From Bactericera cockerelli (Eukaryota; Arthropoda; Insecta; Hemiptera; Triozidae), in assembly GCA_024516035.1 (NCBI GenBank), contig CM044957.1:24059928-24123927 (forward strand): a stretch of 64,000 nucleotides of DNA, read 5' to 3'. Below, one piece after another: positions 1-11,910 of the stretch (positions are counted from its first letter, which is position 1; the number at the start of each line of letters is the position of its first letter). The translations under genes and the position numbers were made by a program. The notes below the pieces were generated by a model. The model did not search any database, was not told the origin of the DNA, and was given only the letters and a program-made list of their open reading frames with translations.

Positions 1-2625
1 AGATTCATGGTAACAAACCTGAAACAGAGAACAGAGATGTTATATTACAATATGTTGTTACACGAGCCAAAATAAATCTTGGAGACTTGGTCATTTATGC
101 ATGGACCACTCGGCCACAGCATTATTATTATTTTTATCGTTAAGATCAGAAGCAACAAAAAGAAAATCCACAATGGCAGAAAGGAGCGCCAGAAAACAGC
201 CTGCGTATATCTCTGAAACCCAAGGGACCAGGAGAGCTGGAGTGATACACAGAACTCTGGAAACTAGGAGAAGCGAAGACAAGGAAGACGAGAAAGAAAA
301 ACAAGGGAATGCATGATAAGGAGGTAACACGAAGCGAATAGAAACAGAGATAAGAAGAGGGATTTATATTTTATATCCTGGAAAAAAGAAGAAGAGGAAT
401 TCAATATGATTCGTTTGTTTTGTAACTGTTTCTAATATGGGTTTCCTAACTATGAGACAATTTTGAAGCGAAATAACCATGTCTTACTAATCAGCTAGGT
501 TGGCTGCTGTTGGCATGGATAAATAAGGAAAGTAAAAATCAATTACAGCTGCTTGCTTTCTCTATGATTTGTGCGGTGTCAGTGAGGTTCAGAGGAGCAC
601 TGAAGATATTCAGATTAATATGGAAGGACGAAAAACAGGAACTTAAGAATTTAATGTCATAAAACATGATTTTGTTTTAATAATTTCAGTGTAATACGAG
701 TACACAGCGCTACTGAGTGATAATTATTATTTTGCTTTGTTCTGGTACATCTTTGTCATAGACGAATATTTTGTTTCATTTTATTCTTCAAAGATTTTTT
801 TAGAATAATAATGAGAATTAAAAATAAACATTTTGTTGTTTTTTTTTTCTCTCTCTCTTTCTTCTCACTCATAATTGGATCCCGTCAGAGTATAAATAAT
901 TAAAAAAATATTATAGCGTCTCTTTTCTGCATTTGTTATTATTGTTCTTACATATTTAATTTTTTGCGTGATGACGTTGTTATACGTTCATTAAGTAAGA
1001 CTTGATTTATTAAAAAAGGAAGTGATAACAGCTTTTGATGTGGTTATGAATTGAACAGAGAATTGCAAAAACTCAAAACAGAGGAGTTTGAATTTTAAAA
1101 ACGATTGTATAATTATTATAATTAACAATTAGATGATTTTAGCTTTCATTTCACGACCAGGGACACCAAAATGTGTGTTTAGAATTTTTTTGATTTAGAT
1201 TAGATTCTAAAACATTAGAAAACAGAAATTAATCACACTGATTAAAATAGAGAGGGTAGTTGATGGTATGGATATTCAGAAGTATTACCTGCTGATGAGA
1301 GCAAATAAGCTCGAAACAGCTGTCTAGGTATGTTCAATATGTTCATGCACAATAATTGTACATCTAGTACAACTTCTCACTTTTCTGTTCATACACTGAT
1401 TTCTGTTTAATTACTACATCTGTAATCACCTTGTAAATATCTCTTTATGTCAACAAAAAAAAAAATAGTATGACGTTTACATCATTTGAGCAATAAAGAT
1501 AGCCGAACACACACAGACACACACATTGTTTTAAAACATTGTACAGTGAATGGGTTAGTTTATATCGGTCTCAACTGAAACTTAATTTCTTTCATGAACG
1601 ACAAAGTTTCACCCCCTTGATTTTTCTCTGTTGATTACAAAGGTCTCGAAAAATTTCTTCTCTTCAAAAAGAACGCTAGAGAGCTATCTTCAAATGAAAA
1701 CTTAATTTCAATTCTGTCTTCCAAAAGAAGAAATAATAATAAATTAGGAACTTTTTTAATGGGAGCCTTTAGTTTTTTTGGTTCTCTGCCATAAAAAAAA
1801 CACTTCAGAAAATTCAAAAACTATACAGGAGGGTCTTGCTTTCCTTAGTGATTTCTTCATCTGAAATATGACGCACTAAACTTTCTGATTGTAATTCACA
1901 GCAGGTCGCTTGATTGATGCGCTAGGAGAAGATTTCGATGGATTAGATAGTATGGGCTAGTATGTCAGGAAGAATGAGTGACTTTAGTATATTTTGTAGT
2001 TGCACGGATGTCCAGATAATGAATTTGAAATCCTAATCCTAACGCACTGCGAAATTTCAATTCACATATCAGAGAGCGATTGTATCACATCACAAATGAG
2101 ACAACTGTAGAAATTTCTCAGACATTGAGTAAATTTAAGTTGTGGCAGTAAGATATTCCTGAAGTAAGTAATGAATGTGTTTGTGTACATTACTCTTTGA
2201 TAAGGATGCTATGCTCAGGGAATTTATGCCAATTTAGGAAGCATAACCTGATTTTCTAAAGAGGGAACACCTGGAAGTTTTCCTACAGTCATGCATACAT
2301 AGCAACATACATGAATAGGAAATCACATTAGGAACGGCTCCCTCCCACCTGCTACCTAACATGTGTAAATAATTAATAAGGACTTGCAGCGCATACATCA
2401 AACTTTGAAAATGAACTGATGAATAACACATAAGAGTTTTAATTAAACCTGCTAAAAACTTTGTTGCCGGGTTGAAAGTATTTTGAATTTCACACTACAC
2501 AATGTTAATTAATAGCCCAATCACTATGAAATAAACATAGGAACAATAATATACTTGGCGGTACCACACAGAGCAGTCCTGTTTTGTGAGAAGACTCATT
2601 GTTGAAAATACACCAGTTATTGTTC
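1..2625. other. AT-rich non-coding stretch, no gene recognised
   Basis: I recognise no gene or complete repeat here. Around 101-316 both strands are free of stops over about 70 codons, which is a composition effect, and neither translation resembles a known protein. A pyrimidine run sits near 841-870 and a short CA-rich run near 1508-1528. Runs of A and T of 8-12 bases are common throughout. Confidence 0.5.
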
Positions 2626-2770
2626 TGTCGCTGAAATTAAGAAACGTTGAGCGAGGTTAGGACTTGGTTCAAACCCCTGTAATGCTAGCTGTTCCCGGCC
2701 CAACCCAGGCAGGGTGAGGTTAATTAGAGAAGTTGGTTTATCAGTTTCCACCGAATGAAGGGGAAAATAA
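2626..2770 (+). repeat. Degraded 5S-rRNA-derived SINE (SINE3-type) fragment
   Basis: The stretch has a decayed 5S-like part (taagaaacgttgagcgaggt, then ttaggacttgg). It is followed by the body shared with the better copies at 36021 and 38720: cccggcccaacccaggc, gggtgaggttaat and the caccgaatgaaggg block. The 5' third and the poly-A end are lost, so this is an old copy. The assignment rests on comparison within the window and on the known similarity of this head to insect 5S rRNA. Confidence 0.6.
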
Positions 2771-3013
2771 TCTTTTATCTTCTAAAGAATACACAACATG
2801 TATTCCGCTACGAGACTAACTCAAAGTACGTGTAGAATAACTCTAGCTCCTACCTCCCAAACTCCCCTAGCGTTGAACAACTTTCCTCTCCTCTCTTTCT
2901 TTCGCACTTCTTCAGGAGGAAATAAAGCGTTTAAGTTTGCATTATTATCCACATGAAAGCATATCTTATTACATGGACGATGCGAGGAGTTTCGTATTCC
3001 ATGTCTCCTAAAG

Positions 3014-3087
3014 AAAGCTGGTTGGTGGCTACTAAGGTAAAGCTGGTTGGTAGCTACTAAGGTAAAGCTGGTTGGTGGCTACTAAGG
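3014..3087. repeat. 25-bp tandem repeat, three copies
   Basis: The unit agctggttggtggctactaa plus ggtaa is repeated three times with one substitution (gtggct/gtagct). I see no coding or regulatory meaning. It is a small recent tandem expansion. Confidence 0.85.
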
Positions 3088-4980
3088 GTGGATATAGGAA
3101 ACAGCTCTAAACAGAAGCCTAATTAACCGAACACATTGAGCTTCTGTTTTAACTTGGGTACTGGACGATTTGGCTTTCGTTTGTCTGTCTGTTTCGCCAA
3201 AACTCCCAACCGAACGAACTGCATTATCATGCAGTTGTTTGCATGATGATAATAAGCAATTACTGTTTGATATTAATTATGATTAAATTGAAACTGGGTC
3301 ATGAGCCGCCAGAAGTTTGCTTCACGCGTTAATTACTCTTTTTACAGCTCCATAATAATTATGATATCAAAAACAAATATCTAAATAAATACGCCTAATA
3401 GCTAATGCTCCCTTAACTGAAAACCCTTTCATGTAGCGACTGCTTCAAGAGCTGAGTCATACAGCATACTAACCCTCATGTGATGTTTCTATGATGATTT
3501 CTCCTTAATGAGTGTAGAAATAATTAAAATATACTACACATTTCATGAAAACAAAGGGTCAAAAAGTAGGCTTTTAATGGCTCTGGGTTCTAGTAGATGT
3601 AAAGGGGTAAGTAATGAAGTCATCACAAGAAATTACCATTATTGTTAGGTATTCTTGTTTATTTAATTAGAATTTATTTTTTATTTTTTTTTATTTTAAG
3701 TTTCCATTTATTTATTTTATACATTACAAACGTCTTCTACAAACAATAAGGGTATACCCACCTTCAAAAGATAAAAAATCTTGTGCTGAAGGTGGGGATA
3801 TTAATCTTAAATTAATCCATAAGACGAAGGGGGAAATTTTTTTGCCCTTTTTGTATGGTGGTATATGCTTTAATGTTCGAGCTCCCTCATTTGCCGTAGG
3901 AAGACAGGTCTCTTCTCTCTCCCATTGGTGAATGGGCGAGCACCATTTCAATAAAGTATCTTTGTCACTTTATTTATAGTTGTAATGAATATTGTACTGT
4001 AGAAAAAAAGAAATAAAAACAAAGGCGTAGTTTTGCCAATAACAATAACAACAATCATAAAAGGGTTTGAATGAGAATTTAGGAATCAGCAGATGTATCG
4101 ATTTGAACATTGCAGGATGACTGTTAAATCACAAATCTACACCATGACGAAAGGACTCTTCATATTGAAAGCGAATAGGTTTGGGACTGTGGATTGTGTC
4201 TGAGTAGATGAAAGTAGACTATTTGGTGGATGTGACGGTAGAACTATGTTGATGTATTACAGCAAATGCAATCATGAAGTTTGTGGACCCATCTCAAAGA
4301 GACTAGACCAGGAACTTGTACATGTTAGTACATTATTTTGCAAACCAACCCATAGGTTTTATCTACTCTGTATGAATTATCTATTGTGTATGTATATAAT
4401 TTAGATTATATCAGTTAAATAAACTAATTGTTTTTCGTTAAAATCCGATTATGTGTGGCTAAATAATCGCATACAATAAAAATGCCTTTGGAGCAGCATT
4501 TTTTTCGATTTAGAGGATACAACAGATTCTATTGGAGTCCATTCCGCTTCATAGGATACTTTTATTATTTTATTAAAAAATTACAATTTTAGGCGTAGTA
4601 TAATTTTTTTTGTACGATAACAAGTGTTGCATTGCAAAAAGTACTGAATGATCATTATAATATAATGGCACATTTTCACAAAAGCATTAATACTGTTCTC
4701 CCACTGTATCACGACCGGGATGCGTGTCTATATGTTTAGACTATGCTTTTATTAACTACACTAATACGGCTAATACCACAAACGGACTGATAATGTACAT
4801 CTGAAAATAATACAGGTAAAAATTGATACCATTTCTCCCCTTATCCAGTTTTCTGAAAATATGAAATGTCTCCATTTGAATGTAATAAATTGTAATCGCC
4901 AGAGAGTAATAGGGTAATTATGTACAAGTACATGTTGTCATTATAGTGCAATTCACTGCATGTTATTCTGTAGCTTCGCC
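3088..4980. other. AT-rich non-coding stretch
   Basis: I recognise nothing here beyond long A/T runs, for example around 3660-3720 and 4590-4610. The 75-codon frame on the minus strand at 3724-3951 resembles no known protein. Confidence 0.45.
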
Positions 4981-5156
4981 AGATCCCACTATAGAGGGTC
5001 TACACCATACACAACCAGGTCCCACTACAGAGGGTCTACACTCTACACAACCAGGTCCCACTACAGAGGGTCTACACTCTACACAACCAGGTCCCACTAC
5101 AGAGGGTCTACACTCTACACAACCAGGTCCCACTACAGAGGGTCTACACTCTACAC
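4981..5156. repeat. 36-bp minisatellite, left part (interrupted by hAT)
   Basis: About five copies of a 36-bp unit (ctctacacaaccaggtccca followed by ctacagagggtctaca) with few substitutions (catacaca, tatagagg). Because 36 is a multiple of three and the unit has no stop in several frames, it yields spurious repetitive peptides of 12-residue period. The array is cut at 5156 by the hAT element and resumes at 8046 in the same phase. Confidence 0.95.
5149..5156. repeat. hAT target-site duplication, left
   Basis: The octamer ctctacac directly precedes the left terminal inverted repeat and is repeated at 8046-8053 directly after the right one. An 8-bp duplication is the hallmark of the hAT superfamily. 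The octamer also occurs in every unit of the surrounding minisatellite, so the target was one repeat unit. Confidence 0.93.
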
Positions 5157-5518
5157 CAGGGCTGGGCAACCTTTTTGAGCAGCGTGCCATTTTCAAAATC
5201 CAAAATGGCCGGCGTGCCACAGCATTTTTTTTTTAATGAGTAGGTATTTTAATTGTTACGAGTACCTATAGTAAGAATGATATAGAAAAGAATATCATTC
5301 ATTTTATTTTGTAAGGAATGAAACATGAAATTTATTTATTCAGCAAAAAATAGGTTAATTTTTTTAGAAAAAAATGAACATTAAAAGAAAGAGAACATGT
5401 AAAAACATTTAATTTTTGGATATTTCAGAACAATGCTGACGTTAAAGAAAGTGGTTGTAAAACACTCATCTTCTTATTTAAAAAAAAAAAAAAAAATGAA
5501 GCCAATATGAATGATTTA

Positions 5519-7381
5519 TTAATGTGATTTTTGATGTTGTACTTTCTTAACAAGGTCTTCTAAGTTGGGATTAATTTGCGACGTCGCAAGCAAAATCAAC
5601 CTTCTCAAGTGGTCGTCAGTTAGTGATGAGCGGTATTTATTTTTTATTATTTTCATTATAGAAAAGGCTTGCTCACATACGTAAGTTGAGCCAAACCTAC
5701 ATGTGTATTGGAGTGCTAACTCGTAGAGATGGGGGAAGTCTGTTTTGGAAACGAATTTCCAAAAGTCAATGTAATTGGGATTGTTTGGGTTTGCAGTCAC
5801 ATCTGTATATTTATTCTTGAGTCCGGTGTTATTTTGAATTTCTATTATTTCCAACTGAATATTAGGTGAATATGTTTCAATATCCTCAATCGGAATAGCG
5901 AAAGGATTCGTGAATATTTCAAGATTTTTGGTATCATTTTCCAGATCATCAAACCGCTCTTGGAATGAATTTTGCAAGGTGACTATTAGATCACTAAACT
6001 TTTTGAAGTTTGGCACAGTGTCAGAAGATTCAACAAGCTCTTGCATTCGAGTGAAATGAATCAACTTGTTTTGATTCAAATGGCGTTCAAAAAGCTGCAG
6101 TTTTTTCATAAAACCTTTCACTGATCCGTGCAGAGAGTTGAACATCATATTTTTCCCTTGCAGAGTGAGATTCAAATTATTCAAATGTCCCATGATATCG
6201 GTTAAAAATGCCAAATCAAAAAGCCAACTCTCATTTATCAAAGATTCTCGTTCTGCTGGTAACTCATCAATACTTTCCAAGAACTCAAGCACACATGACT
6301 TCAGGGACCAAAATCTTTCAAGCGCCTTCCCATTTGATAGCCAACGAACAGTACACTGGAGAAGTAATTCACCCTCTTCTTGAACTTCATCGGAAAATAA
6401 ATTTCTAAACTCGCGTCTATTCAGTGCACGAGCACGAATTTTATTTATACAGCGGACCACTATGCCGAGAACTGAAAGCATACCTAGATCTTTTGCACAC
6501 AGGTGTTGTCTATGAATAATACAGTGGTACTTGGCAAGTTTTCTACCAAGAAACTTTTCAATCAGAGCGACACAACCATTATTTTTTCCAGTCATGGCAG
6601 GCGCGCCATCAGTGCAAATGCTATTCAGCTTACTCCAGTCTAGATTGTTTTTCTCAACAACCGATTTGATCTCTTCAAATAAATCTTCTCCTCTTGTCTT
6701 TATCAATTGTCGCAAACCGAGTAATTCTTCTGTCACTTGGAACTGGTCATTTATGTATCGCACAAAAATACTCAACTGTGCACTGTCAGTCATGTCACAG
6801 CTTTCATCGAGAGCCAACGAGAAGTACTTACAGCTCTGTATTCCAGAAATGATTTGCTCTTGTACATTTTCAGCCATATCGTCAATTCTTCTAGTGACAG
6901 TATTTCTGGACAGGGATATGTCTTGCACAATTTTACTTAGTTTACCACCATCCCCACAGTGTTTGGAAAATATCTGCAGACAAGGTTTGATAACAGTTTC
7001 TCCATCCGAATACGGTTTCTTATTCTTTGCCAATACGAGTGATATTTCATATGAAGTCCTCACCAATTCTGTTAATTCTTGACTCTTATTTGAAAACAAC
7101 TTCTGCTGTCCTGAAAGTTCATTTTTCTTGCTTCTTATAAAATCGGAACGAATACTAGAACCAAGGGGATATCTTGCATTAAAACTAGAATGATTTGTTG
7201 TGAAATGCCTCTCTATGTTGTATTTTTTAGGTACAGCATAGAATCCACAAATTAAACAAGCTGGTTTAGAAGTGTTATGATTGGTAAATAGGTATATCTC
7301 CTACCACTCCTTGTTGAAATTTCTAACCGAGATATCATCCTCATACTTCCTTTTTGAACTGGACGGTTTACTAAGCGCCAT
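5519..7381 (-). pseudogene. hAT transposase (GTF2IRD2/ZBED-like), one premature stop
   Basis: The frame runs from ATG at 7379-7381 to the stop next to 5519, 620 codons, with a single TAG at codon 27 (7301-7303). After the TAG 593 codons are open. The N-terminal part has a C-x2-C-x13-H-x4-H zinc finger (C42, C45, H59, H64). The catalytic core follows the hAT order: first D in ALDESCDMTDS (residue 192), second D in CTDGAPAMTG (258), the CxxH of YHCIIHRQHLC (287-290), RW at 346-347, and E in VCEQAFSIMK (570) inside the C-terminal dimerisation region. The enzyme would excise and insert hAT elements in the nucleus. The ATG lies three bases after a strong acceptor (tttcttttt then cttcag), supporting this start. 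A TTG at 7097-7099 could only start a protein lacking the zinc finger. Related insect proteins have a sense codon after the FNKEW motif, so the TAG is probably a point mutation; this is from memory. Confidence 0.9.
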
Positions 7382-7384
7382 AGT

Positions 7385-7642
7385 CTGAAGAAAAAGAAAT
7401 AAACCAAAATCATAAGATTACTGCCCTTACCTAACAAAACAAATCAATAACAAAAAAACTCTAAATATGTGCTTTCAAGATAACATGTCTTGCTGGCTGG
7501 GATTTGAACCGGCACCCTCCAAAATAAATGTCGGTAGGTAGGTACTACCGCTGTGTTACAACTTCAAGTCGATAGGTATTTAATAAACTGGGTTGAAAAG
7601 AGATTAAAAATTCCTACCTAAAAACATCTTCTAATAACTTAC
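7385..7642 (-). other. Candidate 5'-UTR intron of the hAT transposase gene
   Basis: On the minus strand a donor ACTG|GTAAGT lies at 7642 and a pyrimidine-rich acceptor ending TTCTTCAG at 7385, three bases before the transposase ATG. A second donor CAG|GTATGT lies at 7769 and could use the same acceptor. The intron contains a tRNA-like segment (7489-7562). Splice sites are predicted by eye only. Confidence 0.45.
7489..7562 (-). repeat. tRNA-like segment inside the hAT element
   Basis: Read on the minus strand it shows an A-box-like stretch (acacagcggtagtacc) and a good B box (ccggttcaaatccc). It ends ccagccagcaag, where no matching acceptor stem forms. It looks like a tRNA-derived SINE head or tRNA pseudogene captured in the element's leader or intron, not a working tRNA gene. 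Confidence 0.5.
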
Positions 7643-8045
7643 CAGTCCAGTCTTTCCTTAAAACTTCAAATACGATAGTTAAAATGAAAAAAGTCACAAT
7701 TTCTAAAAACAAAGACACTGCATCATTTTGAAAATAGTAAAATACTCAAAACAAAAATATTGCACATACCTGATCTTCCTCTACAACCGAACTAACCGAA
7801 GTATACTTTCAGTAGGTACGTGCCACGCGCACCTCTTATTACTATCTCAATGCATTAATACGTCATCATATTTGTAAAGCACCGTCATTGTACTATCCTA
7901 TTTTTTTTGTTTTGTTTTTTCGATTTTTATCTTTAAAAAAAAAATATGTACATTTTATGCATTAAGCCGATATTTCTTGCCGTGCCACTCGAAATGGTCC
8001 GGCGTGCCACAAAGTGGCACGCGTGCCACGGGTTGCCCAGCCCTG

Positions 8046-8240
8046 CTCTACACAACCAGGTTCCACTACAGAGGGTCTACACTCTACACAACCAGGTCCC
8101 ACTACAGAGGGTCTACACTCTACACAACCAGGTCCCACTATAGAGGGTCTACACTCTACACAACCAGGTCCCACTACAGAGGGTCTACACTCTACACAAC
8201 CAGGTCCCACTATAGAGGGTCTACACTCTACACAACCAGG
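8046..8240. repeat. 36-bp minisatellite, right part
   Basis: It continues the 4981-5156 array after the hAT insertion, starting with the second copy of the octamer ctctacac. There are about five and a half units, some with tatagagg or ggttcc variants. Removing the element and one octamer gives an uninterrupted array of roughly ten units. Confidence 0.95.
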
Positions 8241-9884
8241 ATAGCACTGAGATCCTGTAGAAATATAATTGCTAGTCAGCACGGAGGGAGCCCGGCTGAA
8301 GTAAACTTTAGAGTAGAGTGCGGTGGGGAGCTGATGAGGAGAATTCCAAACAATTAAACTTTTCTGACAAAAACCTGCCAGCTCTTGAACCTCCAGCTCC
8401 GCCATCATTTGTTACGCAGCTTCTTCTTCGTCAGCGGAAAACCCGAGCTTTCTCTTTGAAATATGATTTCCTTTTACATGAGAACTTCACAATGGAACGT
8501 CTAGAAGCTTACCTTCACAGTATAATATGAGATCCTAGCGTAGGGAGTACTATATCAAACGGAAAGAGAGTCATCTGTACTTGGAATTTATTGTTAGGTG
8601 GAATGCGAGTTCTTTTCAGCGATATCTCAAGTTGCACACAAGTTCTCAACTTTCATAATCGGGACCAGACAACCCTTACAAGGGAGATTAAACACAGAAA
8701 TGATTACGGAACATAGGAAGGGATTATTCAAGAAGAGATCAGGAAAAATGAATTTTTACTTCCATGTGTTGTAAAAGAAATTGGACCATTCTTTTCATAG
8801 GGTAATGTGTTGTAGATCTTGTAAAACGATAGCCACAAATATTTCAAATTTAATAATCAGCTCAGCAGAATTAATATATTAACTGTATAAATTTACATTT
8901 AAATGTTCTAGTCAGGTCGGCATACATTCACTGATGGCATAGAGAAGACTATTTTGTTACTCTCACTCACTTAAGCAAATTTAATCCATCACAAGGATCC
9001 CTCACCCCCATTTTTGCAATCACATTAAGAATTGTGATTTACAAAAACCCTGTCACAGTATTTCATTCGATCGAGCAACCCCTCTACCTCCACACTGAAT
9101 GAGATAGTTTTTCAATTTGGTGAAAATGAGATATTTTCCTCCGCCCTGGCCCGTGTTTAGGATGCGGCTCATGTTGTCGTTGTTCTCTCTTCCTCCTTTG
9201 AAAAGGATTTAGAAATGATTGAGCAAATGGTCTAGAATGGGTTAGGGCATATTCAAACTAGAATTTGCTTGTTCCTAAGTATACGGCTATGCATTCTAGT
9301 TTCGAGATGCCGTTTCATTTCTTTAAAAATCACGAAAATCTCGTTTTCGAAAATTTAACTTGTATAGTTATTTAGGAAGTACACTACACAATTCCTAAAG
9401 GATAAAATACTATCAGTATTAGTAAAGGAAATTCTGAAGACAGCTAACCTTCTTCATGGAATCCTAAACTTTGAAAGAGAAGATTTCAGTACTCAGTACT
9501 TTGCTTGAGTCCTCTTTATCCTGAACCCAGCTGAGAGCTAAGCTTAGTGTAAACTGAAAGTAAAACTTGTCGACACTTTTGTCCCTCGATTTTAATTAAT
9601 CTAAGTACAGAGTATATTATAATGGCGATGTTGTGTGCTTTCTAGAGAGTTTTTGAATTTTGAACTTTACTTATTTCCAGCACGCCCCTTTACAACTCCT
9701 TGTTCAAAAAGCTTCTGAAATAAGAAACGTTGCCTTTTTGTTGCAAAAGGTAATGTCAGATTTTCCTGTGAATGTATTTGTAGAAATGCAGCCATAAGTA
9801 GTAATAATTATCGATTTCGAGAAATCAGAATGTTAACATCTCTTTCTCATATTATTTAATATATCTCGGTCAACATATCTCGCC
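8241..9884. other. Non-coding stretch, nothing recognised
   Basis: Ordinary AT-rich sequence. The 70-codon plus-strand frame at 8318-8530 begins just after the minisatellite and matches nothing I know. No SINE head, TIR or simple repeat of note. Confidence 0.4.
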
Positions 9885-9950
9885 TCGTGACTCTGGCTAT
9901 TCCCGGCCCAACCCTGGCTGCATGAGGTTAAAAGCTTGTTTCTGTGTAAG
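9885..9950 (+). repeat. 5S-SINE body fragment
   Basis: It shows cgtgactctggctattcccg followed by gcccaaccctggctg and atgaggtta, matching the junction between the 5S head and the body of the SINE at 38720. Only about 65 bp survive. Confidence 0.5.
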
Positions 9951-10644
9951 TATAACTCCCTTTACGAATAACCTCCGCTGTTCATGAGAGTCCCACAGTT
10001 AAAGTTTGATTTATTTCAATTTAATCCATTAGTTTGATATTGGGGTTTGTTGCATATTTAAAATGAAATTTAACTTAGCCGTTTTGGAAACGAAGGATAC
10101 CGTTTTAGAGATAAAGGAAATTATGAAAAATTTCCAAAGATAAAATAAAGATATGGCAGGCTGTGCTTTTAATGACTTTTGAAGATAGTATCACAGCTGT
10201 ATTCATATTCCTCTCACACATCGCACACAAGAGGAACGCTGTGTGCCATGTATTTCAATTATTTTTCTTTCCTAATTTATGCCTAGTCTCTCGTAGTTTT
10301 AGTTGTAATTGTAAATTTATGCAAATCAACGTTTAGAGATAAAACCGAATAGAATTAGGACAAGAATTAATTTCATGTTGCACTCCTTCTTGTTTTGTTC
10401 CAATGGAAATTGTTATCACAGCTTATCAGCAGAATTTGTTTAATACATCACAGAATCACAGATTTACTTCATTTCACAACCAAGTTCGCAACTTGAACAA
10501 GCTGGTCTTATTTTTCACTGCTACTGGTACTGTCATACTATCTAGGTGAAACTTGAAAAAGTAAAGCAAAATAAATACATATCATAATAATAATCAACCG
10601 AATATAACTATATGAACTATATCCTTGTAAAAAATTGAAAGATT

Positions 10645-10830
10645 AGTTAAGAGCGCGTTAAAACACACGAGTTTTGTTCACTGTACAATTTTAAATATAT
10701 TATGTACGTATATATATTCAAAAATTGATTACTAAGCACATAAGGAACATACCCTGAAAATTTCAGCTCAATTGGACAAAAGTTGCTTCTTTTATGGCGA
10801 AAAGAATTTTTTTATCAGAATCTTAACATT
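10645..10830 (+). repeat. Dispersed repeat, partner of 62340-62530
   Basis: This block (cgcgttaaaacacacgagtt ... attatgtacgta ... aagcacataaggaacatacc ... tggacaaaagttgctt ... tatggcga) recurs in opposite orientation at about 62340-62530 at roughly 80% identity. The following sequence to about 11060 is anonymous. I cannot name the family. Confidence 0.65.
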
Positions 10831-11560
10831 ATATATGGTCCAACAAAATTACAGCAAATTTTAACCATGTTTGCAAAATTCCACCTTTCTATGTCATTTC
10901 AGTGCGAAGATATGACGTCTTCTTGAAAACCCTTTAAATCGGCCTTCGAGAGTACCCTTGAGGTCCGATCGAGCTTAATTATTTTTCAAAATTTCAACTC
11001 TATATTAGCTGAAACCGTTCAAGATTTATGACTTGTGGCAGACATCATTCAGCGTACTGAAGAGGGCTCGTCAATAGTTTTTTTTTCGTATGAACATAAC
11101 TAAAATTGAATATTCCGTAACTGTATTTTTCGTCAATCCTGCCCGTAGCACCTGTGTCTGACGCAGCACTCAGCAGCCATTATTACAATACTTGCGTGGC
11201 GCGGGTACCAGCAGCTCTCAAATTAGTTGCGATTGCTGATTGCTGAATAAATAAAATGAAGAAAGCTCTCATTAGTGAGTTGTAATTAAGAGACAAGCAA
11301 AACTTCTCCGACTCATTGCTTCATTTTTCCTTGCTCTTAAATTAAACATTGGGAAAAGCGAATTAATTACTCCTTCTGTTTCCTGTAATGCTGATCGATA
11401 AATCAGCTGTTTCCTAGCACAGAAGTGAAATAAATTACGTCTGGGCTAAGATGTTATCCTCAAAATAGTACATCTTTCGTTTTAATGGGATCTATGTAGT
11501 TAAGTGTTGGGTTAGCATTTGCTGAATTTCGTGGACCGCCCCTCAGTAGATGAATAATAC
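10831..11560. other. Non-coding stretch, nothing firm
   Basis: Probably continues the repeat starting at 10645 for part of its length. A slightly GC-richer patch at 11140-11240 shows no convincing frame or splice sites. Confidence 0.35.
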
Positions 11561-11564
11561 AATT

Positions 11565-11680
11565 TTTTACTGAACTTGGGACTTGAACCAGTGACCTCCA
11601 GGTTACAAGTGTGCCGGCTTGTCGATGAAGCTATTGAGGTCTGTAGATTTCAGTTGAATTTTAGTAAGGTTTATATGAGT
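11565..11680 (-). repeat. tRNA-derived SINE, degraded
   Basis: On the minus strand it shows cttgtaacctggaggtcact followed by ggttcaagtccc, a B box as in the copy at 22161. An altered A-box region lies near 11615-11640 and a decayed tgaaatctacagacctca head near 11635-11665. Confidence 0.6.
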
Positions 11681-11775
11681 TGTTAATTCACACTTGTGTT
11701 CATTTAGAGTTGAAAATAATTAATAATTAATTTATTCCGTGTGCAATATACGCTGGTTTTTATTTTATTAATTTA

Positions 11776-11910
11776 ATGGTTATCATATTTGTGTTAATCA
11801 CTTTCGTGATACCACAACTACTCAAACTCGCTTTACTAAATCTACACTGAAACCGGGACTTGAACCACCGACCTCCGATTACAAGTCCGCCGCCTTATCG
11901 ATTTTAAATA
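11776..11910 (-). repeat. tRNA-derived SINE, same family as 22161
   Basis: Its minus-strand reading gives ataaggcggcggacttgtaa, then tcggaggtcggtggttcaag, then the body with agtaaagcgagtttgag, tagttgtggtatcacgaaag and tgattaacacaaatatgata. This follows the 22161 copy almost base for base. The 5' head beyond the A box is lost. Confidence 0.8.

Larger units (their letters stand above)
5157..8045 (-). mobile_element. Full-length hAT DNA transposon
   Basis: This 2889-bp element has perfect 15-bp terminal inverted repeats: cagggctgggcaacc at 5157-5171 and its complement at 8031-8045. An 8-bp duplication ctctacac flanks it. Subterminal GTGCCAC-type motifs (gcgtgccac near 5181 and 5212, and three or four near 7980-8030) are likely transposase binding sites. 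It carries one minus-strand transposase gene and a 5' leader with a candidate intron. Subterminal motifs differ between the ends, and internal sequence outside the gene is AT-rich. The TIR sequence matches the CAGGG-type ends of the hAT-Charlie-like lineage, from memory of the family. The transposase has one premature TAG, so the copy is probably non-autonomous unless complemented. Confidence 0.95.

Noticed and set aside
4946..5236. Repetitive peptide frames with a 12-residue period
   Set aside because: They are translations of the 36-bp minisatellite; the same applies to the frames at 7946-8408.
6138..7082. Plus-strand frames up to 183 codons
   Set aside because: Antisense shadow of the hAT transposase gene.
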